This document shows positions 18,527-27,140 of a DNA stretch of 61,178 nucleotides, one piece after another. The translations under genes and the position numbers were made by a program. Source of the stretch: Robiginitomaculum sp. Lineage in GTDB: Bacteria > Pseudomonadota > Alphaproteobacteria > Caulobacterales > Maricaulaceae. How positions within the stretch are numbered: the first letter of the stretch is position 1; each line of letters opens with the position of its first letter. The notes beneath the pieces were generated by a model. It was not told the DNA's origin, searched no databases, and saw only the letters and a program-made list of their open reading frames with translations. The DNA is taken from contig NVXK01000024.1 of NCBI GenBank assembly GCA_002733905.1, positions 1 to 61,178 of the forward strand, written 5' to 3'.

Positions 18527-19456
18527 CTATTTTTCTACACAAGACCCAAGAGTGTCTCGCAAAAACGCGCCTGTATCAAGAGGAAGTTTCTTCGCTTTCG
18601 GAAAAGCACGAGAAAAATTCAAGAAACCATGTGGCAAAGCCTTCTCATGCACATAAGTGACTTTGACATTATGTGCCTCAAGGTTTTCTTTGTATAACAG
18701 ACCCTCATGACGCAAAGGATCTAGTCCACACGTCAAAATATAAGCTGGCGGCAAGCCTTTTAAATCCTTCTCAAACAAAGGCGAGACACGCACAGAATTC
18801 ACGTCTGCACCAGCCACATAATATTTATTGATAAAATTAAGCGCCACCACACCAAGTTGTAGCACATCTTGTGGTCCACGTTTTGTCGGCTTTATTTCCG
18901 CCAATTGCATAAGTGGATAATATAGAATTTGGGCCCGCAAATCTTTGCGGTATTTTTGCGCGAGGAACGCACTCATATTCCCCCCTGCACTGTCACCGCC
19001 AATGGCAAGGCAGGTGGGGTCTATTCCGTGTTCCGCCCCCTGTCCATCAAGCGCCCATTTTAACACATGTTCACAATCATCTGGCCCTGCTGGAAATGCA
19101 TATTGAGGCGCAAGACGATAATCAACCGATAACACCCGCATTTGTGCACTCTCTGCCAAACGTAAACACAGGCCTTCATGCGAATCCATACTACATGTAA
19201 CAAAGCCACCACCGTGCAAATAAATAAGGCATGGCCCAGCCTGCTCCGACGCGCCCTTTGGTACATACAAACGCACAGGCACAGGAAAGTGTTCGTGTGG
19301 CACATCAAAATCACGAATTTCGCGCATATCAGGGCCCGGCGCATCAAACTTATTTGTCAGCGTGCGGATTTTATTATGTATAGAATAAATCTGATCTGGC
19401 TTTGGAATAAGTTTTTCAAATTGCTGCCGTAAATCGTCTGCAAGACTCATGTTCAA
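18527..19456 (-). CDS. Alpha/beta hydrolase (HSL/family IV esterase)
   Basis: A 309-aa esterase of the hormone-sensitive lipase class. The oxyanion motif YLHGGGFVT, the nucleophile in IGGDSAGGNMS, the acid in CGLDPLRHEG and the histidine in LPHGFLNF are all visible. No signal peptide. An internal ATG at 19450 (MSLADDL) may be the true start. It is between the acyl-CoA synthetase and the GST in one operon and could hydrolyse a short-chain ester. Confidence 0.88.
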   Translation of the reverse strand: MNMSLADDLRQQFEKLIPKPDQIYSIHNKIRTLTNKFDAPGPDMREIRDFDVPHEHFPVPVRLYVPKGASEQAGPCLIYLHGGGFVTCSMDSHEGLCLRLAESAQMRVLSVDYRLAPQYAFPAGPDDCEHVLKWALDGQGAEHGIDPTCLAIGGDSAGGNMSAFLAQKYRKDLRAQILYYPLMQLAEIKPTKRGPQDVLQLGVVALNFINKYYVAGADVNSVRVSPLFEKDLKGLPPAYILTCGLDPLRHEGLLYKENLEAHNVKVTYVHEKALPHGFLNFSRAFPKAKKLPLDTGAFLRDTLGSCVEK

Positions 19457-19484
19457 AATCCCTTAACTAAAATCATATGTGAGC

Positions 19485-21278
19485 TTAAAATTTCAACTCA
19501 CAGTTTTGAATTTTTTTATAAAGCACTTTACCCAGTTTCTCATAGGACTTTTTTTCAGGATGATTGACAAACAACATATCTTTCACACGCGCAGGATCAA
19601 ACCCGTCCTTGACGAGGTTCGTTTTCTTAAACTTAAACGTACTGGTCGTTTCCGTCTCGTCACTAATACGCAAGAATACAGGTTGTGCATAGGCTGGCAA
19701 AGCATCACATATATGGGCGTGTAATTTTTTAAGATCCAAATCCTTGTCTGCCACCAATGAAGCCATCCCGGCACGACCATCATATCCAGGGATTTCTACA
19801 CCGTAAACATTAGCCTGATGAACACCGTCAAAGGCCGACATCGCCGCCGCCACTTCACCCGTAGATACGTTTTCAGCTTTCCAACGATATGTATCACCAA
19901 TACGGTCTGCGAAGAAATAATACCCACGTTCGTCGCGCCATAACAAATCACCTGTGCGAAACCACATGTCATCTTTCTTAAGTACATTGTGCAATATTTT
20001 TTTATCACTCGCCTCTTTATCTTCGTAGCCATCATAGCGAAAACGAGTTTCACCTTTACGAATTTCACCCACAAGTTCACCAATTTCACCAACTTCTGTC
20101 CGCATATATAACCCATCAGGCCCTTTAATATGTGTGCCTGTTTCAACATCATAACGGATGAGGTCGCCATTCATTTTCGCACGTAAAAATTCAGGGATGC
20201 GCCCAACAGCACCAGGAGGGCCATCAAAATTCATCAAGCTAATATTACCCTCGGTTGCGCCGTAGAATTCGACGACATCCGCTATATTAAAGCGCGTGAT
20301 AAATTCTTCCCACACGTCTTTGCTCAAACCATTGCCAACAATACAACGTAATTTATGAGTGCGCTCTTTTGGATGTGCGCCCGCGTTTAACAAGAAACGA
20401 CACAACTCGCCCACATACATAAATATCGTCGCCTCGGTCTGTGCAACCTCGTCCCAAAACCCGCTGACTGAGAATTTACGGCTCACAATCACTGCGCCGC
20501 CTTTGGTCAATGCAATGCCGACCCCACACAATCCACCTGTCGCGTGATAAAGCGGCAACACCATCATAATACGGTCTTTGAATGTGGCTTTGGCAGGAAC
20601 ACAAAATCCTCGCAAATAATATTGTCCACGCGTGTGTGCAACCTTGGCAGCCTTAGGCAGCCCTGTTGTCCCTGACGTGAACATTTTCATAAATGTATCT
20701 TTGCCTTTTATACCTTCGCGGTGTGAACGCGCAGGACGATCTGTACTCTGGCCCGAAACATCATTATCAAAATCAGCCAAACCCTTGCATGTGCCAAATG
20801 CACCGAATGCTTTCACATCTCCTTCAAGAAATTCAGCGGCACTGTTCCAATCCTTTGAGAGTTCACAATCAATAATCGCCAGTTTTGCACTCGAAATATT
20901 AATACAATGCGCCAAAGCCTTGGCCCGTAATTGATAATTAATCAACGCAGGGATCACACCAATTTTGGCAAGCCCAAACCACAATGCCACATATTCAAGA
21001 CGGTTGCGGACAAACACCGCCACTGTGTCGCCTTTGGTACACCCATGCGCCAAAGCCCAATGTGCAACTTGGTTCGCGTAATTATCAAATTCACGATATG
21101 TCCATTCTTGCCCCTCTGCCATAAAAGCGAGGTTATTCGCGAAAATATCAACCGAGCGTTCAATATCATCTGGAACGAGGTTTGTGCTTTCAGAATCCAC
21201 GTCCTTTACCAATTTAAGGATACCCTTAATCGTGCGAACATAACCGAAATCATTGCGTAGGTTTGACAAGAACCCCAT
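19485..21278 (-). CDS. Long/very-long-chain acyl-CoA synthetase (FATP-type)
   Basis: A 597-aa AMP-forming ligase that activates fatty acids to acyl-CoA. Motifs: FTSGTTGLPKAAK (AMP binding), FYGATEGN, WFRTGDLLWRDERGYYFFADRIGDTYRWKAENVST (quoted in pieces: RTGDLLWRDERGYYFF and DRIGDTYRWKAENV), and FKFKKTNLVKDGFD near the end. The YRWKAENVST variant is typical of the very-long-chain/FATP branch. Start ATG 21278 has TTGGAGAAA upstream; the GTG at 21308 is less likely. It heads the four-gene operon. Confidence 0.9.
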   Translation of the reverse strand: MGFLSNLRNDFGYVRTIKGILKLVKDVDSESTNLVPDDIERSVDIFANNLAFMAEGQEWTYREFDNYANQVAHWALAHGCTKGDTVAVFVRNRLEYVALWFGLAKIGVIPALINYQLRAKALAHCINISSAKLAIIDCELSKDWNSAAEFLEGDVKAFGAFGTCKGLADFDNDVSGQSTDRPARSHREGIKGKDTFMKMFTSGTTGLPKAAKVAHTRGQYYLRGFCVPAKATFKDRIMMVLPLYHATGGLCGVGIALTKGGAVIVSRKFSVSGFWDEVAQTEATIFMYVGELCRFLLNAGAHPKERTHKLRCIVGNGLSKDVWEEFITRFNIADVVEFYGATEGNISLMNFDGPPGAVGRIPEFLRAKMNGDLIRYDVETGTHIKGPDGLYMRTEVGEIGELVGEIRKGETRFRYDGYEDKEASDKKILHNVLKKDDMWFRTGDLLWRDERGYYFFADRIGDTYRWKAENVSTGEVAAAMSAFDGVHQANVYGVEIPGYDGRAGMASLVADKDLDLKKLHAHICDALPAYAQPVFLRISDETETTSTFKFKKTNLVKDGFDPARVKDMLFVNHPEKKSYEKLGKVLYKKIQNCELKF

Positions 21279-21380
21279 ATTTTTCTCCAACTTAATATTG
21301 AACTGCACCTTAAGACCGCCGCCCCCATGGTCAAGGCATTCTATGACTTATGCACTGAATTGCATATATGCAAAAAAAAA

Positions 21381-21471
21381 GCCCTCTCCACGTCATTTCT
21401 ATGACATGAAGAGGGCCGTATTTTTGAACAGGCTTTGTTACGAAACCTGTTCTTAAACTGTGGGAGCAGTT
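21381..21471 (-). other. Three stacked hairpins and a minus-strand terminator upstream of the synthetase operon
   Basis: This 472-bp gap (21279-21750) has no convincing gene. It holds, in plus order, a hairpin GCCCTCT...AGAGGGC with inner GTCA/TGAC (21381-21416) next to an A9 run, a bulged hairpin GAACAGG...CCTGTTC (21426-21452), and AAACTG/CAGTTT (21454-21471). Read on the minus strand, the first hairpin is followed by T9, so a minus-strand transcript would end at about 21371. That suggests a small RNA or a processed leader. Confidence 0.4.
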
Positions 21472-21750
21472 TAGTTATGTATACTCTTGCAACCCCCATG
21501 CCAGTTTTGTCAGCGCAAAATGAAGCGAATACACACAAATAATACACCCAATACGAGAATCACGCACACAACCAGCTTCCAAAGTTAATTTCCGTCCCAT
21601 TTTGGAACACATGAGGGCGAATGTGAAAAGAGTATAGACAGTTGTGTAATATAGGTCATAGTTCGCGCGAACGGGAAACGGCCATACTGGACAGTTTCAC
21701 GCTTAACCTTCACCCCTTCACACGGGCAGTTTCGGATACAAATACCTCCC

Positions 21751-22995
21751 ATGATCTCATCATTCACGACCTTCTTTGAAAAATTCCCATTCCTAGTCAG
21801 CATCGCGCCTTACCTCGCTCTGGCCGTGGCAATTATTTGCCTCGTCGTCTTTGCGATCTTTGCAAACATCATCACCAAACATTTGATCGTTGGCGCTATC
21901 CGTAAAATAATTATCAAATCTTCGTCCTCCCGCGATGATATTCTTGCGAAGCGTAGAGTCTTCAACCGCCTATCCCACCTCGCGCCAGCGCTCGTTATCT
22001 ATACCTTTGGCCCCCAATTCCTTGACGGCTATCCTGTGATTGTCAGCGCCATCACAACATTTTCCCTGATCTATCTTACGGTCATTTGTGTGTTGTTTAT
22101 GGATAGCTTGATGAGTGCTGGAGAAGAAATTTACCGCACGTACAAAATCTCGAAAACATTTCCGATTAAAAGTTTTATCCAAGTCGCAAAATTAATCCTC
22201 TATTTTTTAGGCTTCATAGCTGTCCTGTCATTAATCATGGGCGAATCTCCCCTAACATTCTTTGCAGGCTTCGGGGCACTTACGGCCGTGTTGATGTTGG
22301 TTTTCAAAGACCCCATCCTCGGCTTTGTCGCGGGCATTCAACTCTCGGCCAATAAAATGGTCGCCGTTGGCGATTGGATCGAAATGCCGAGATATGGTGT
22401 CGATGGTGATGTTATTGAAATCGCGCTGACCACTGTCAAAATACGTAATTTCGATAAAACCATTACGACCATCCCCACCCAATCAATGATCAATGATAGT
22501 TTCAAGAACTGGCGTGGCATGCAAGAAACAGGTGGTCGCAGGATCAAGCGGTCTGTATTTATTGATGTGTCTTCAATAAAGTTCTGCGACGCGGACATGA
22601 TTGAACGCTTTTCAAAAATCCACTTTATCGCCGATTATATTGCAAAAAAGGATAAGGAACTCGCGGAGTTTAATACAGAGGCTGGCGCAGATACAACGAG
22701 TCTCGTCAATGGCCGTCGTATGACCAATGTCGGTACATTTCGCGCCTATACAGAAGCTTATTTGCGGGCTCACCCCAAAATCAGTGAAGACCTTACACTA
22801 TTGGTGCGCCAATTACAGCCAACAGAACACGGCCTCCCCATCGAGATTTATGTTTTCACCAACATAACAGACTGGCTTGAATACGAAGCAATTATGGCCG
22901 ACATTTTCGACCACATTCTTGCCAGCGCCAGAGAGTTCGATCTTAGCATTTACCAAAACCCGACTGGCAGTGATTTCAGCAAACTCACCCAGTAA
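21751..22995 (+). CDS. MscS-family mechanosensitive channel, YbdG/MscM-like
   Basis: A 414-aa inner-membrane channel close in length to E. coli YbdG (415 aa). Several N-terminal helices (first MISSFTTFFEKFPFLVS... then ALAVAIICLVVFAIFANII) lead to the pore-lining helix region FFAGFGALTAVLMLVFKDPILGFVAGIQLSANKM and the MscS beta domain VAVGDWIEMPRYGVDGDVIEI, with NWRGMQETGGRR as the YbdG-type linker. It opens on membrane stretch to release solutes. It is transcribed alone; no clear ribosome site precedes the ATG. Confidence 0.87.
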   Translation: MISSFTTFFEKFPFLVSIAPYLALAVAIICLVVFAIFANIITKHLIVGAIRKIIIKSSSSRDDILAKRRVFNRLSHLAPALVIYTFGPQFLDGYPVIVSAITTFSLIYLTVICVLFMDSLMSAGEEIYRTYKISKTFPIKSFIQVAKLILYFLGFIAVLSLIMGESPLTFFAGFGALTAVLMLVFKDPILGFVAGIQLSANKMVAVGDWIEMPRYGVDGDVIEIALTTVKIRNFDKTITTIPTQSMINDSFKNWRGMQETGGRRIKRSVFIDVSSIKFCDADMIERFSKIHFIADYIAKKDKELAEFNTEAGADTTSLVNGRRMTNVGTFRAYTEAYLRAHPKISEDLTLLVRQLQPTEHGLPIEIYVFTNITDWLEYEAIMADIFDHILASAREFDLSIYQNPTGSDFSKLTQ

Positions 22996-23015
22996 TTTTA
23001 AACATCACCAAAAGA

Positions 23016-23402
23016 CTAAAGTTCTGAAATCACTTTTTTAAGAAGAGCCTGCACCGTTGTGGCCATATCTCCCAAATCAGGGTTTTCCACGGCCTGCATC
23101 GAAGCCATCGGGTCTATCGCTGAAACCTCAACCTTCCCTTCCCCGTGGTCTTGTACAATGACATTACATGGCAACATGGTGCCAATATGCGGCTCCGCCA
23201 ATAAGGCCTCATAAGCATGTTGAGGGCTACATGCCCCCAATATGGTATAAGGCCTAAAGTCCACATCCAGCTTTTTCTTTAAAGTGGCTTTGATATCAAT
23301 AGTCGTCAGTACCCCAAACCCGTTATTTTTGAGAATCTCTGTGACATGCTGGATTGCGTCCTCATATGACACATCAACTATTTTTGAAAAATGATAACTC
23401 AT
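23016..23402 (-). CDS. DUF302 protein
   Basis: A 128-aa DUF302 protein with the usual start YHFSKIVDVSYEDAIQHVTEILKNNGFGVLTTIDI and core YTILGACSPQHAYEAL, LPCNVIVQD and SAIDPMASMQAV. The family binds small ligands or metal and appears in sulfur/stress clusters; exact role unknown. Its neighbours here, Dps, a Crp/Fnr regulator and a rhodanese, fit that pattern. It is followed by Dps on the same strand, 55 bp away. Confidence 0.85.
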   Translation of the reverse strand: MSYHFSKIVDVSYEDAIQHVTEILKNNGFGVLTTIDIKATLKKKLDVDFRPYTILGACSPQHAYEALLAEPHIGTMLPCNVIVQDHGEGKVEVSAIDPMASMQAVENPDLGDMATTVQALLKKVISEL

Positions 23403-23457
23403 AAAATCTCCTTAAAATATATGTGGGTAATTCTCTAGAGCCAGCCATGTAGGAGGA

Positions 23458-23925
23458 TTAGGCCGCAGTCGCTCTTAACATCCACGCCGTTTTTTCATGC
23501 AAAGTAATGCGCGGGGTCACCACATCTGCCGTAGCATCATCACCAACACTCTCGGCAATACGTAAAACCTCTCGGGCCGTTCTCGCCACTTGTTCATGGC
23601 CATCTGACAAATTACGCACCATGTGTTGCCAATCAGGTTGACCTTCTTCCTCGGCAATAGAACTGAGTTGGGCAAACGCTTTGTAAGACCCGGGGGCATA
23701 ATGCCCAAGCGCCCGAATGCGTTCCGCCAACTCATCTACCGCCGTCCACATTTCCGTATATTGATCCATAAATTGAATGTGCAAAGATTGAAAATGTGGC
23801 CCTTCTACATTCCAATGATAGCCATGAGTTTTTAGATATAACGTATAAGTGTCTGCCAAAAGTTTGCTCAAAGCTTCTGCGGATTTTTTTCGGTCTTCTT
23901 GGGATATACCAATATTTATAGTCAT
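23458..23925 (-). CDS. dps: Dps-family DNA-protecting ferritin
   Basis: A 155-aa dodecameric mini-ferritin. The ferroxidase site at the dimer interface is spelled HGYHWNVEGPHF, then HIQFMDQYTEMWTAVDELAERI with the D/E ligands. Dps oxidises Fe2+ with H2O2 and shields DNA under stress. No lysine-rich N-terminal tail is present, so DNA binding may be weak. It is upstream of DUF302 in one transcription unit and divergent from the Crp/Fnr gene across 94 bp, which suggests shared control. Confidence 0.88.
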   Translation of the reverse strand: MTINIGISQEDRKKSAEALSKLLADTYTLYLKTHGYHWNVEGPHFQSLHIQFMDQYTEMWTAVDELAERIRALGHYAPGSYKAFAQLSSIAEEEGQPDWQHMVRNLSDGHEQVARTAREVLRIAESVGDDATADVVTPRITLHEKTAWMLRATAA

Positions 23926-24019
23926 ACGCGCCTCCGTCGTTAATGTTCATGACTAAACATGGGGCTTAAAAACGCTTTCACAAGGTATGGATCATAAAGA
24001 AAATTGACATTGCCAACAT

Positions 24020-24739
24020 ATGGAAAAAGATTACAAACAATCAGAACAATCTTACCGCGAGGCCAAAATGACCGAAGCACAAAGCCAATTTCAACTCACC
24101 CCTGCAGAGCATCAGCTTTTGGCAGAGCTCGGATTGGATGCAAAATTAGCCTCTTATAATGTAAAGCGCCTCACGGCCAAAGCTGGCGAAGTCTTATATA
24201 ATCCAGGCGACACAAGCGCCGCCTTTTTAGTTCTGCTAAACGGAAGTATACGTGTTGAGCTGATCACCAAATCAAATCGGGAGATTGTACTCTACCGCGT
24301 TCAAAAATCCCAAACCTGCTTACTGACAACTACAGCTCTCCTTAAATCAGAAGTGTATTTTGCAAGAGGTGTGGCAGAAAGCGATATTACGGCCTTAGCG
24401 ATTCCTGCGAAAAACTTTCATACCGCTCTCTCAACCTCCCCCAAATTCACACAGTATATTTTGTCTGATTATGCTCACCGCGTAGAAAGCTTGGTGAAAT
24501 TGATCGACCGCATCACATCGAAAGATATTAAATCTGGCATCGCCAATATATTGTTAAGTGAATGCGGTACAGATAATATCGCCAAGCTTACCCAGCTCGA
24601 AATCGCGCGCAACATTGGCACAGCCCGTGAAGTGGTCACCCGCAAGCTCGCTAATCTTGAAAAACAAGGGCTCATCAAACGTGAGCGCGGACGCATTCTT
24701 ATACTGGACAAAACAGCTTTAGCAGCCCTTGCCTCATAA
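24020..24739 (+). CDS. Crp/Fnr family transcription regulator
   Basis: A 239-aa regulator with a cyclic-nucleotide-binding-like domain (about 50-165: VKRLTAKAGEVLYNPGDTSAAFLVLLNG) and a C-terminal winged helix (TQLEIARNIGTAREVVTRKLANLEKQGLI). Cysteines of FNR are absent, so it does not look like a [4Fe-4S] oxygen sensor; a CRP/thiosulfate-responsive type is possible. ATG 24020 or 24068 may start it. A GTGAC-TCC-GTCAC palindrome directly after the stop could be its own binding site. Confidence 0.85.
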   Translation: MEKDYKQSEQSYREAKMTEAQSQFQLTPAEHQLLAELGLDAKLASYNVKRLTAKAGEVLYNPGDTSAAFLVLLNGSIRVELITKSNREIVLYRVQKSQTCLLTTTALLKSEVYFARGVAESDITALAIPAKNFHTALSTSPKFTQYILSDYAHRVESLVKLIDRITSKDIKSGIANILLSECGTDNIAKLTQLEIARNIGTAREVVTRKLANLEKQGLIKRERGRILILDKTALAALAS

Positions 24740-24744
24740 CGTGA

Positions 24745-24811
24745 CTCCGTCACATAGCGCTTTCACGCTTTGGGTATATGCTTTCGCCAACGCGTAACCT
24801 TTGTGACGGAG
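24745..24811 (+). promoter_or_regulatory. Inverted repeat that would hide the DUF2892 ribosome site
   Basis: CTCCGTCACA (24745-24754) is exactly complementary to TGTGACGGAG (24802-24811). The right arm contains the GGAG that precedes the DUF2892 ATG at 24820, so folding would mask it. GTGAC/GTCAC half-sites at the left arm also resemble a CRP/FNR-type operator. Confidence 0.5.
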
Positions 24812-24819
24812 AAAATATC

Positions 24820-25011
24820 ATGACTAAAAATGTTGGAAATATAGAACGCCTTATGCGTATACTCATTGGCGTTGGCTTAATCGCTATCGTTTTTGTCGGC
24901 CCAAAAACACTTTGGGGCTGGATTGGGCTCGTGCCTTTACTCACGGGACTTGTCGGATGGTGTCCCCCTTATGCCCTTCTGGGTATCAAAACCTGTAAGA
25001 CAAAGAATTAG
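24820..25011 (+). CDS. DUF2892 (YgaP-type) membrane protein
   Basis: A 63-aa protein with the DUF2892 pattern: NVGNIERLMRILIGVGLIA, then WGWIGLVPLLTGLVGWCPPYALLGIKTC. Two membrane helices; the WCPPY motif and final cysteine are family hallmarks. In E. coli YgaP this domain anchors a rhodanese; here the rhodanese is a separate gene that starts 6 bp later, so the two proteins likely partner. The ATG at 24820 has GACGGAG upstream. Confidence 0.88.
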   Translation: MTKNVGNIERLMRILIGVGLIAIVFVGPKTLWGWIGLVPLLTGLVGWCPPYALLGIKTCKTKN

Positions 25012-25017
25012 TCTATT

Positions 25018-25458
25018 ATGAAACCACAATTCCTCCCCCTTGTTCTTGTTCTACTCTTGGGCGCTCTGCCTGCGTGTTCTCAGGAACCCACGTCTCAATC
25101 TACCCCGCAAAATCAATCGGAAAAACAACAAAGCTTACGCGTAACCCATATAAGTGCGGTGCAAGCAAATACGATTATGAAGGAACGCCCAAACCTTGTC
25201 ATTTTGGATGTGCGGACAGCTACAGAGTTTAGTTCTGGACATATTGAAGGCGCAATTAACATTGATGTTAAATCAGCAGATTTTGCGACACGCTTAACAT
25301 CACTTGACCCCAATCAAGATTACCTCATCCATTGTCATTCTGGCGCACGGAGCACTCGCTCTTTGGCAAGTTTCGAGACGCTCGGTTTCAAGCACATACT
25401 TCACATGGACGGTGGGATTAAAGCGTGGAACAAGGCAAACCTCCCGACGAAACCTTAA
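25018..25458 (+). CDS. Rhodanese-domain lipoprotein (thiosulfate sulfurtransferase-like)
   Basis: A 146-aa lipoprotein: lipobox LPAC (Cys near 21), then a Q/S-rich linker and a rhodanese domain (about residues 50-140). The active-site loop is IHCHSGARSTRSL, with the catalytic cysteine; VILDVRTATEFSSGHIEGAINID is the canonical CH2A-type segment. It would sit on the periplasmic side of a membrane, handling sulfane sulfur. It forms an operon with DUF2892 and overlaps, tail to tail by 4 bp, a minus-strand membrane gene. Confidence 0.88.
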   Translation: MKPQFLPLVLVLLLGALPACSQEPTSQSTPQNQSEKQQSLRVTHISAVQANTIMKERPNLVILDVRTATEFSSGHIEGAINIDVKSADFATRLTSLDPNQDYLIHCHSGARSTRSLASFETLGFKHILHMDGGIKAWNKANLPTKP

Positions 25459-26021
25459 AATTGTTGATCAATCCCCAGAGAGACAATCAATTCATAATAC
25501 CCAAACAGCACCATTACAAAAAACACAATTAGCACCAGTTCATGCTTAAAATGGTTTTTGTGAAAGAAATGTCGATCATGGTGATGAAGAACATCCATTA
25601 ATTCATCACCAAATCGTATAGATAAAAATGTGCCTATTCCAGATAGAATGACAATCAGGCCGTATGGATAAGGAGTCGTAATAATCTTCTGCAACAAACG
25701 TGTAACAATGGTGGTGTCATAATATTGGGGAAAGAAACTAAATGACACGACATTGAGCAAAATTGCGATTGCCCATACAGCTATTTCAGAAACCACCATA
25801 CGAATACCGAACAATAACCGAAGTGGGAAATCCAACAAAAACCCAGCATCTGCGACAGGCGTACACAATACGAAAAAGCTCCATGTCAAAAGTGAAGCCA
25901 CCCCACCTGTCACCAAATCATATTCATAACTAAGATAGCCAAAATAGCTGATCATCAGGAGACATAAAAGAAAGAATTTTAGCAAAACCTGTTTGCGCGG
26001 ATGTGAAGTTGGTGTGTCCAT
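25455..26021 (-). CDS. Multi-pass membrane protein, unknown
   Basis: A 188-aa protein with about five hydrophobic helices (VLLKFFLLCLLMISYFGYLSY and further segments). A histidine-rich loop, VLHHHDRHFFHKNHFKHE, precedes the last helix and could bind metal. No known family recognised. Its stop overlaps the rhodanese gene's end, and its own start faces the att-like repeat at 26223. Function unknown. Confidence 0.6.
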   Translation of the reverse strand: MDTPTSHPRKQVLLKFFLLCLLMISYFGYLSYEYDLVTGGVASLLTWSFFVLCTPVADAGFLLDFPLRLLFGIRMVVSEIAVWAIAILLNVVSFSFFPQYYDTTIVTRLLQKIITTPYPYGLIVILSGIGTFLSIRFGDELMDVLHHHDRHFFHKNHFKHELVLIVFFVMVLFGYYELIVSLGIDQQF

Positions 26022-26548
26022 GCCCCACCCTCTAATGCTCCGCCCAACATAGCAAGACGATAAAGCTAAAACCCCAATTTAGTTGTAAAAAAATGGGTCA
26101 TATTTTGTAGAAAGTTCAAATACACCCTACGTATTGAAGATGGCAAAAAGCGCCTTGCGGCTAATAATCTACCCCAACCCAACAATAGCGAAGTCACACC
26201 AAAAAATTTTAAGGAAGAGAAATGGTGCGGCCGAGAAGACTCGAAATTTGTCTTTTTATTGTTATATTTCAATAGGTTAAATGGATGTTAGGTGAAAATT
26301 GATACACCAAATGATACACCATTTGATACACTAAAATGAATTACCGCACCCATTTAATTTGCATTCTCTCACTTATACATTAAGCGAGGTGCATATATAT
26401 ATTTTGCCAGATCACCCACCCTCACTTTTCACTTAAGCCCCTACCGGCAAAGCAGGCCAGCAGGGTATAACCTCCGATGAATACTTATAGACGAAAAGGG
26501 TAAACATCCCCCGAAGGAGACATTAGAGGTCGTAGTTTAGCTGATATT
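26022..26548. other. 527-bp gap holding the left att-like repeat, no gene
   Basis: Between the membrane gene and the Lrp gene. The only clear structure is the direct repeat at 26223-26334. The short minus ORF across 26066-26272 runs through the tRNA-derived end and looks spurious. Nothing else supportable was seen. Confidence 0.6.
26223..26334. repeat. Att-like direct repeat, copy 1, starting with a tRNA-Leu 3' end
   Basis: Positions 26223-26245, read on the minus strand, give TTCGAGT-CTTCT-CGGCCGC-A-CCA: a T loop, T-stem strand, 7-bp acceptor strand, discriminator and CCA, as in a tRNA-Leu 3' end. No tRNA body follows. The ~65 bp beyond and three TGATACAC boxes (26309-26332) are shared with the copy at 35902-36013, about 89% identical. 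This is the pattern of an integrase core site plus arm-type sites. Confidence 0.75.
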
Positions 26549-27064
26549 CTAATTCTTGTGAGATATTAAAATATTTCGGGTGTTGATTTCTACTACGCCT
26601 TGCATCAACGATATTTCATCGCGTAACATACCCAACTGCAAAGCATCTTGACATTCACAATAGACAATCATGTCTATGTCCCCCGATACACAGTAAGCTG
26701 ATTTTATGTTTGGTTTTCCTGCGAGTGCTTTTATGGCAGCACTATTGTCATAACCAGTCTTTAGCTTGATCGTAAAAAAAGCTCGCGCCATAAGCATAGC
26801 GTCCTCGTCAACTATAATAGTGTATGCTTTAATTACACCTATTTCCTCAAGGCGTGTTACGCGGTCATGGGTCGCGCTACGGGACAAGTCAATATCTCGC
26901 CCCAAAGCAACAAGGCTTGCCCGGCTGTTCTTTTTTAATGCCAAAATAAGACGGTGATCTTTTTCATCAAGTTTATACATTTGTGTGTTGTAGAATAAGC
27001 CCAGACCATTGTCACTTCGGAAATTTTCCTGTGATACCGTCATACTGTTGGTTTTATCCTTCAT
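26549..27064 (-). CDS. Lrp/AsnC family transcription regulator
   Basis: A 171-aa regulator of amino-acid metabolism. The DNA-binding helix-turn-helix is in LDEKDHRLILALKKNSRASLVALGRDIDLSRSATHDRVTRLEE and the ligand-binding RAM domain follows (MARAFFTIKLK... YCVSGDIDMIVYCEC). A start at 26980 (MYKLDEKDHRLI) would give the usual length; the 27064 ATG adds 28 residues. It diverges from the LysE-type exporter over 76 bp, the classical regulator-exporter arrangement, so it probably controls that gene. Confidence 0.87.
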   Translation of the reverse strand: MKDKTNSMTVSQENFRSDNGLGLFYNTQMYKLDEKDHRLILALKKNSRASLVALGRDIDLSRSATHDRVTRLEEIGVIKAYTIIVDEDAMLMARAFFTIKLKTGYDNSAAIKALAGKPNIKSAYCVSGDIDMIVYCECQDALQLGMLRDEISLMQGVVEINTRNILISHKN

Positions 27065-27140
27065 AGAACAAGCATAATCTAAGCATCAATATGACGCTTT
27101 AGCAGCACTGTTTTGTGGCAGTCACAAAAGGAAATACAAC

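Noticed and set aside
21510-21578. Tiny hydrophobic reading frame (KLVVCVILVLGVLFVC) on the minus strand
   Set aside because: No ATG and no ribosome site; only 22 codons; the hydrophobicity may be chance.
26223-26334. Complete tRNA-Leu gene
   Set aside because: Only the last 23 nt are present; the anticodon arm and D arm are absent in both repeats.
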